DNA from: Helianthus annuus
Taxonomy: Eukaryota > Streptophyta > Magnoliopsida > Asterales > Asteraceae
Assembly: GCF_002127325.2 (NCBI RefSeq)
Contig: NC_035443.2
Coordinates: forward strand, 147,260,915-147,324,914
Direction: 5' to 3'
Length of the DNA: 64,000 nucleotides
Part shown: positions 58,076-64,000 of the stretch, one piece after another
How the letters are laid out: each line of letters starts with the position of its first letter
How positions within the stretch are numbered: the stretch's first letter is position 1
The notes under the pieces: model-generated
Database searches by the model: none
Told to the model about the DNA's origin: nothing
What the model saw: the letters and a program-made list of their open reading frames with translations, nothing else
Position numbers and translations under genes: made by a program

Positions 58076-58442
58076 CCCATCTCGATATCCAGCAGGCAAT
58101 CATTTCATAACTTTCTGCATCATAACTTCCAAGTATTGTCGTTGGCTGTCAATGTCTTTTTGCATAGCTTTTAGCTCAGCCTTTTTTCTTTCATGATCAT
58201 CTTCAATCATCTTCACACATTTCAAGCAACTGGTTTTTCTCAACTTCAACATTTGCTTTAAATGATTCCATCAGCCCCTCCGGAATCACGTATGATGTGC
58301 AAGCACCATCTACCTTTTTCACTAATGTATTTGAAACGCCTTTACCATAAAGTCGACGGTATCCATAGTTTTCTTTATTCATTACAACCAAAAAAGGATT
58401 TACTGTAGGTTTGTTATCCTCTGTAGGCTTGTAGTTCTTCAT
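58076..58442 (-). pseudogene. CACTA-type (Ptta/En/Spm) transposon protein fragment
   Basis: From about 58442: NPFLVVMNKENYGYRRLYGK, GVSNTLVKKV, SYVIPEGLMESFKANVEVEK, then after a stop or frame change near 58203 a coiled-coil tail (QLLEMCEDDHERKKAELKAM, QRQYLEVMMQKVMKWLPAGY). The G-x-RLYG block and the terminal coiled coil resemble plant transposase_24-type proteins. Only the C-terminal part is present, with no terminal CACTA repeats seen. Confidence 0.4.
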
Positions 58443-58616
58443 TTATTCCTTCAATATTATAAAAAACATATTGTCAAAATAATTTTTTATACTTGAAATC
58501 ATGTTATGGGTGAATCTTATAATATGCATGTAAATGATACAAAATACAAACACTCCTCTGATAAATTAACTCATTACTTTAGTCAGTTTGGTTTATACGC
58601 ATACACATTAATATAT

Positions 58617-59283
58617 TAAACTAAAACATTATTCTAAACACGCTGATAATATATTACCGTATATTTTTTTTAAAGTTTTGTTTGTAAACATAACGATAAA
58701 TTAACTCATCACTTTTACACCATAAGCCCATAAGTTATTTACCTACTTAAATAACCATAATAGGTAAAACTTAAATTGCTTTTACACCATCATTTGTCAA
58801 TGAACCGTTTCCTTATATAAGGTAAAACTTATATATTTTTTTTTAAGTTTAGTTATCATAATTAACTCATCACTTGCTTTTACACCATCATTTGTCAATG
58901 AACCATCATTTGTTTGTCACCTTATCCTTTTTGGAAACTTTTTCGTATAATGTAAACCAATGAACCTTTACTAAACCGAAAAGGATAAAGAGACAAAAAG
59001 AAATTAAGGTTCTTTTAAGTAAAAGTCCATTTGTTTACAATATGTGAAAAGTTGGGACTACCACCGGTTATTTTTGAAGTTGGGACCGTTGCCGGCCAAC
59101 GACTAAAAGTTTGGATTATTAAAATCCATTATTCCTAATATTTTAAACTAAAACATTATTCTAAACATATTGATAGTATATATATTTTTTTAAGTTTAGT
59201 TATCATAAGCCCATAAGTTATTTACCTACTTAAATAACCATAATAGGTAAAACTTAAATTGCTTTTACACCATCATTTGTCAA
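58617..59283. repeat. Direct repeat pair (~180 bp) about 480-530 bp apart
   Basis: 58617-58802 and 59144-59283 share TAAACTAAAACATTATTCTA. An ~80-bp block starting ATAAGCCCATAAGTTATTTA also appears unchanged in both. The middle (58900-59140) carries further short repeats. Confidence 0.7.
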
Positions 59284-59876
59284 TTGCAAGTTCTGATGCA
59301 CCAATTACTAGAGGACAAATCATAATTCCTTCTCATTTGGAGCTAAATAGAAATTTGACAAACTGTAAGATAAACTAGTGATTAAAGCAATTAAAACAAG
59401 ATACATTTGTTTTCAAACTACTACAGAAAACAATATAAAAGTATATATATCTGAGGACAAACTATATGCAACATTCTACATAAGATCATCACGAAGAAAG
59501 AGATCCAACTAACAAGATATCGCTTGAGTTCATACATACACCAAGATTGCATTTAGACATTTTATCTGATATATTGTATCTAACAAAATATAATGTTTAG
59601 AAAGACTAAAATTGATTAATTTTTTTGCATAAGAAACTAAACATGTTACACAGACAAAACTAAGGATGAGAGGAAGGGAAACATTACATGTAGGAATTAG
59701 GTCACAAAATTGACAAAAAAACAAAACAAAACAAAACAGTGAACTCTTCTTTACTGGAAACAATAGATACGAGGAAATTAAAAAAATCCAAAATATATCA
59801 AGAAAATAAACTACTGATCTAGGATTGAAGGTGGGTTGAAGCACCGATTGAACCACTGGTACTTGTTTAATATTTA
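59284..59876. other. AT-rich intergenic, no recognised gene
   Basis: Frames here (e.g. minus 59530-59952) are T-rich hydrophobic artefacts with no recognised family. Confidence 0.5.
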
Positions 59877-61056
59877 TGTCACACCTTGACTTTTGCGAAA
59901 GCGTATGATGTGTGACTTGCTCAATATCATTGCATTCAATTATAATAAACAACTATATGATTAAAACAAAATGTTCATCCATTCATAAGATTGAAATGTT
60001 ATTAACACAAGTCATTTAAGTTTCGACCAAAACCCTCAAATTATGATACAAAACAAAAGTGGATGACATCTAATCTTGAAATTTACGTCTAGAAAACAAC
60101 TCCAGCGCCCAAGATCCAACTTGTTTCCTGAAATACATGTGAGTTTTGGAAAATCGTCAACATAATGTTGGTGTGAATTCATACAATTTTTGTATAGAAT
60201 GTTTATATACTTGTATGAAAACATGGTATGTAATTTGTAAAGACGTATCTGAAACTGAGTTCTGTAAATGTAAGGAATACGAGATCGCAAGTGGTTTGCA
60301 AGACCACTAACATGTGTCACGACATACGAAGCATCCAAACCATAGGCATTTTACTTGTCGGTTAACGACTAGAGACACAAAAGCACTCCATGTAGCACGT
60401 GGCCCAGAGTGTGGCTGCCTGAAACCCATTAGATCTAATCTTTTGTTCCACGATCTAGGTATATTGTTGATTAATGGTGCTTATGGCACCCTATTCGTCA
60501 CAAGATCTATGTGTCATTCCTTAGTTTTGTATTCTACATATCATAGTACATGTATTTTCCCCAAGTTTAGAAAAACAAGTAAAAGCTTAAAAGTGGGGAC
60601 ATGAACTCACAACTTTGCGTATCCTCCGCCGTAAACTTCACCGGTTGGTTTCGTAGCGTCGTGACCCATACGTGTTCTATTAATGTTAGTCACTAGACTT
60701 GTATCTCACAAGTACAAGTCACCATCTTTTGTTTATGTATTTGTTCTTTATACGTTCATGTAGACTTTTCGAGGTAATAAGTTGTTAAAAATAATTTATA
60801 TTTTTAACTTTTCAAGTATTTTACTTATATTATTTTCTCGAAAATAAATATAAGTGTTTTGTGAAATAATATTTTCAATATTATTTTTGTACAAGTATTC
60901 TTAGGAAAGTATACTTGTATTTTTTTTTTTTGTAAATACTTGTGTATTTTGTATTTTTCTCCAGAAATCAATACTTTGATTTTTATTACTTTCCGGAATT
61001 ATATTCTTAAAAATAATATATTTTTAAGACTTGTATGAAATATATATTTTGTCATG

Positions 61057-61060
<4 letters not shown>

Positions 61061-61101
<41 letters not shown>
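61061..61101. repeat. (TA)n microsatellite
   Basis: About 20 TA dinucleotides in a row. Confidence 0.95.
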
Positions 61102-61105
<4 letters not shown>

Positions 61106-61155
61106 GTTCTTGTTATACACCCGATTTTTGTATAAATTCCTATACTTGGTATAGG

Positions 61156-61649
61156 CAGTGTTGTAAAAGTCGGATTACTCGGCCGAGTACTCGGCGAGTA
61201 CTCGGTCCTCGGACCCCCTCCGAGGCGACTTCCTCCTAGGCGGTCTCAATTAGTCGGCCTCGGGATTACTCGGGAGTACTCGGTGCCTAGTCGGCCTAGT
61301 CGGACGTAGTCGGCCTAGTCGGTCTAGGCAGTCAACGTGGTTTGTTGACTTTTAATCGGTCAAACTCGGTCAAAATCGGCCTACTCGGCCTTGTACTCGG
61401 ACTACTCGGCCTTGTACTCAGACTAGTCGGACTTGTATTCAGAATATTTGAACTTTAAACATGTTTCATTTTAAATTATACTCAGTTGACATGAATTATG
61501 CTTATTTTAACACATAAATAATATATAACAATTAATTTTCTTTATATTTACCATGTTCGCGTACTCCCCGAGTACTCTCCGAATACTCCGATTACTCCCA
61601 ACTCCCCAGTCGGCCGACTAGGGACCGCCTAGCGACTTTTACAACACTG
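61156..61649. mobile_element. hAT-type MITE with exact 8-bp TSD
   Basis: 494 bp, starts CAGTGTTGTAAAAGTCG and ends with its reverse complement (CGACTTTTACAACACTG). It is flanked by GGTATAGG on both sides (61148-61155 and 61650-61657). The CAGTGTTG start and 8-bp duplication are hAT traits. The interior is rich in (C)TCGG/CCGAG units (ACTCGGCCGAGTACTCGG), which make many short palindromes, and has no gene. Confidence 0.9.
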
Positions 61650-62189
61650 GGTATAGGTTATATATTTTTGTCCAAAAATATATTTTTAAATTCATAACTT
61701 GTCCAAGTTAGATAATATGTCAAGAATTATATTTTCATTAATATACATTTTCTTGTATTTGTCTATGTGCTTCTTTGTGAGCTATTTTTGTATACTTGTA
61801 TATTTATGTATTCTCACGTATTTGTATGTGTATTTTTGTATTCATACTCCTTGGGAGTATTTAGTGTATTTTCAAGTTCCTAATACACTAATATATATAA
61901 TACACATAATATACACTTAGCACAAAATTTGGTGATCACTAAATATATATATTTTCCCTAAAAATATATATAGTTAATATTAATTTTAAACTTGAAGAAA
62001 TCACCATTTCTTGACTTGTAATTTTACACAAAAATTAGGGAAATCTTGGTAAATATTTTTGGGTGAATTTTCAGGGAATAAGTTTCACCAAAACTTGTAT
62101 TTTTCTAAGTGTCAAAATTTTATAAAAATTTTGACATAGTTTCCCCTAAAAATGGAGGTTTCCCATGTTTTCACATGTGTTTATTTTCT

Positions 62190-62990
62190 TTTCAACACCA
62201 CAAAATTTTCCAACAATAATCACCAACAACATATACTAATTTTTCCATATGAAACATCATGGTGAACTTATTTCTTGTTAAAAATGTGTAGTCTTTTAGA
62301 TCTACACTTAGCATATTATGATATGTCAAAAAATAAGTGTTCTTGAGTATTTTAACAAACTTTTTATGAAACTTTATTTCATTAACCAACTCATCCATGA
62401 GTTTAATGATCTTTAAAGTTTGTAAATCATGTTCTAAAACCACTTTTATGTTTACTAGAAAGATTATTATTTTTAACATCATGTTTAACCATGGACCTTT
62501 CAAGATCCATGCTTAATAACTTCAGATCTTCCATAAACAAGCTTTATGTTAAATTTTTAACAAGCTTTCCATAGATTTTAGTTTCAAAAATTAGTTTACA
62601 CACACTTTATTACTTCAAGTTTACAAGTTTATGTGTAAAAATCCATTTTTCATGTTCACATAATGCTTCATATGTTCATCTTCAAGTTTAACCATGGATC
62701 CTTCAAGATCCATGCTTAAACTTGTTAGATCCAAGCTTTAACATACTTGATCTAAATATAAACACAAGATATAACACCAACAACTTTATTACATACACTA
62801 AAATTTCATGTAATTACTTGATTTCTTCATAAATATGTTAGATCTTCTCATTTTCTTCTTTAAAAGTTAAGTTGTTTAGATGGTGGAACTTGTACATAAC
62901 ATAAACATGACTTATTTTAGTGATCAAGAAGCTTACTACTAGCTCTAATGGCTAGGGAAGTGGCACAAGAATGAAGATGATGAACAAGGA
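62190..62990. other. AT-rich zone without recognised gene
   Basis: AT-rich, with an ATGGATC-TTCAAGATCCATG palindrome-like pair near 62493-62512 and again near 62693-62715. No coding evidence; probably part of the LTR above. Confidence 0.4.
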
Positions 62991-63334
62991 AGAAATCAAG
63001 TGGTTAAAAGCTCCAAAGTGAGGTCCTTCCACTTCTAGCACCATACACCTTCCTAGATAAGCTTCTTACGCCTCCTAGTGACCTTGGATCATGAGATTAG
63101 AGCTTGAAAATGGTGGTGGTATGGTGGTTTATATGAGCCGAGAGCAAGAGGAAAGAAGGGAAGAAGATGGTGTGTCGAAATGATGAAGGATGATGTTGTT
63201 ACTAACTAGTGGTCATTTATAAAAAAAATTCCAACAACATATCTTCTCAAGATCTCATGTGCACCAAATTAGGGTACAAGATCAAATAAAATAATACAAA
63301 GCCATGTGGGACCCATTGGGGCCGTTTGCAAAAT

Positions 63335-63351
63335 GAGGGGAGGGGGGGGGG
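63335..63351. other. Poly-G run
   Basis: GAGGGGAGGGGGGGGGG, followed by TAATGTGACACC. Looks like a PPT before TGTGACA, but in the opposite sense to the surrounding LTR-like features. Confidence 0.4.
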
Positions 63352-64000
63352 TAATGTGACACCTGTGTCACTACGACCATCAAACAAATACCAAACCAAT
63401 GAAATATTGTGTTTCATACTTGGGATTTGTATAAATATGTGTATCATTTGCACATATCAATTCTTGTTCAATTTCGAGCTTTAAATCGCTTTCTTGAAAG
63501 TTAAACGCAAACTGATGCGTAAAAGTAATCAGTTTAACGCGACAAACACTCCGGAATAGTGAAATAGGCTTAACATACCTTAAATAACCCTTACATAACT
63601 TAGAAATAAGTTTTGGATGGTTTGGTGTGTCGAAAACAAGTTTATTCGATCGCAGGGACTATTTATGTCAAACTGCGAAACTATGCCGATTTGTGTGGTA
63701 ACGAACATTCCAGAACTTGATCATAAGTTAAACATACCTTAAATATCCTTTACATAGCTTAGAAATAGGCTTTGAGGGGACCGGTATGCGAAAATAAACT
63801 TTTTGATCAAACAGGGACTAAAAGCGTCAAAAAGTGCATAAGTTTGCATTTTCGCGCATATCTTACGTTCTGAATATATCCGGACATCCAAAAATTTTTG
63901 TAATCATTAAAATATTATATTTTAGTGATTGGAATGCAAAAACTTCATTCGTCGCGCAATTTGGACCGTACACGCGTTCGTTACGATTTCTGTCGTAATT

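Larger units (their letters stand above)
59877..64000 (-). mobile_element. Probable long Gypsy LTR (minus orientation), right end outside window
   Basis: Begins TGTCACACCTTGACTTTTGC, like the Gypsy 1 LTR end on the same strand (TGTCACACCCC). 60100-60200 (CCTGAAATACATGTGAGTTT) and the 62900-63200 UTR-like zone (minus-strand TATAAACC near 63134) fit an LTR transcript. The PPT and internal part would lie to the right of the window. No PBS stands left of 59877. This is inference from resemblance; the zone could also be several elements. Confidence 0.45.

Noticed and set aside
59530..59952. 140-codon minus-strand frame
   Set aside because: T-rich hydrophobic translation with no recognisable family; lies across the LTR-like start.
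1..64000. tRNA or rRNA genes
   Set aside because: No cloverleaf or rRNA-like blocks seen; tRNA matches are only primer-binding sites.

Overview
This window looks like a plant nuclear genome: AT-rich, with very few host genes, packed with nested LTR retrotransposons, DNA transposons, MITEs and minisatellites. The Tekay-type Gypsy polyproteins, the Athila-type gag-protease and the PIF/Harbinger and MULE remains point to a eudicot. The style of the elements suggests Asteraceae, which is inference only. No tRNA, rRNA or CRISPR array was seen. The one convincing host protein gene is a 179-codon four-span membrane protein at 39337-39876 (minus). An exon resembling part of a BODYGUARD-type alpha/beta hydrolase lies at 37339-37546 (minus).

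Layout. (1) 1-6354: a copia-type element with nearly identical LTRs but a dead interior; its first ~62 bp lie outside the window. (2) 7111-10270: small DNA elements, namely a MITE, a long foldback, PIF/Harbinger remains and a tandemly doubled Helitron-like end. (3) 10771-28697: a Mutator-like element (MULE) bounded by the direct repeat TTTGATAA. Arrays of the palindrome TACGCWGCGTA sit inside both ends. Its transposase gene is cut by a 14.2-kb minus-strand Gypsy element (12049-26291, TSD AGCAG). (4) 29480-37267: an Athila-like element (TSD CTAAC) carrying only gag-protease. (5) 37268-40981: host sequence with the membrane-protein gene, a hairpin minisatellite and tandem duplications. (6) 40982-53214: a truncated copia fragment whose LTR is split by an 11.0-kb plus-strand Gypsy element (42160-53187, TSD AATCC). 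That element has a long, almost intact gag-pol frame. (7) 53215-59876: AT-rich intergenic DNA with a foldback, an old tandem duplication, a minisatellite built on AATGCAACTTTT and a CACTA-like fragment. (8) 59877-64000: part of a probable long Gypsy LTR in minus orientation, carrying a hAT MITE with an 8-bp TSD (GGTATAGG).

How the parts relate. The elements are parasites rather than a pathway. Nesting gives relative ages: the MULE predates the Gypsy inside it, and the copia LTR predates the Gypsy inside it. Several elements cannot move on their own: the copia element has a dead pol, the Athila-like element lacks pol, one Gypsy has an integrase frameshift, and the other has an Asp-to-Asn change at a catalytic position. 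The copia and Athila-like pairs of similar LTRs therefore suggest mobilisation in trans by relatives elsewhere. The features most worth a second look are the palindromic MULE ends, the GC-rich hairpin motif spread through the Athila-like element, the duplicated LTR/PPT boundary of the second Gypsy, and the extra reading frame upstream of gag in the first Gypsy.
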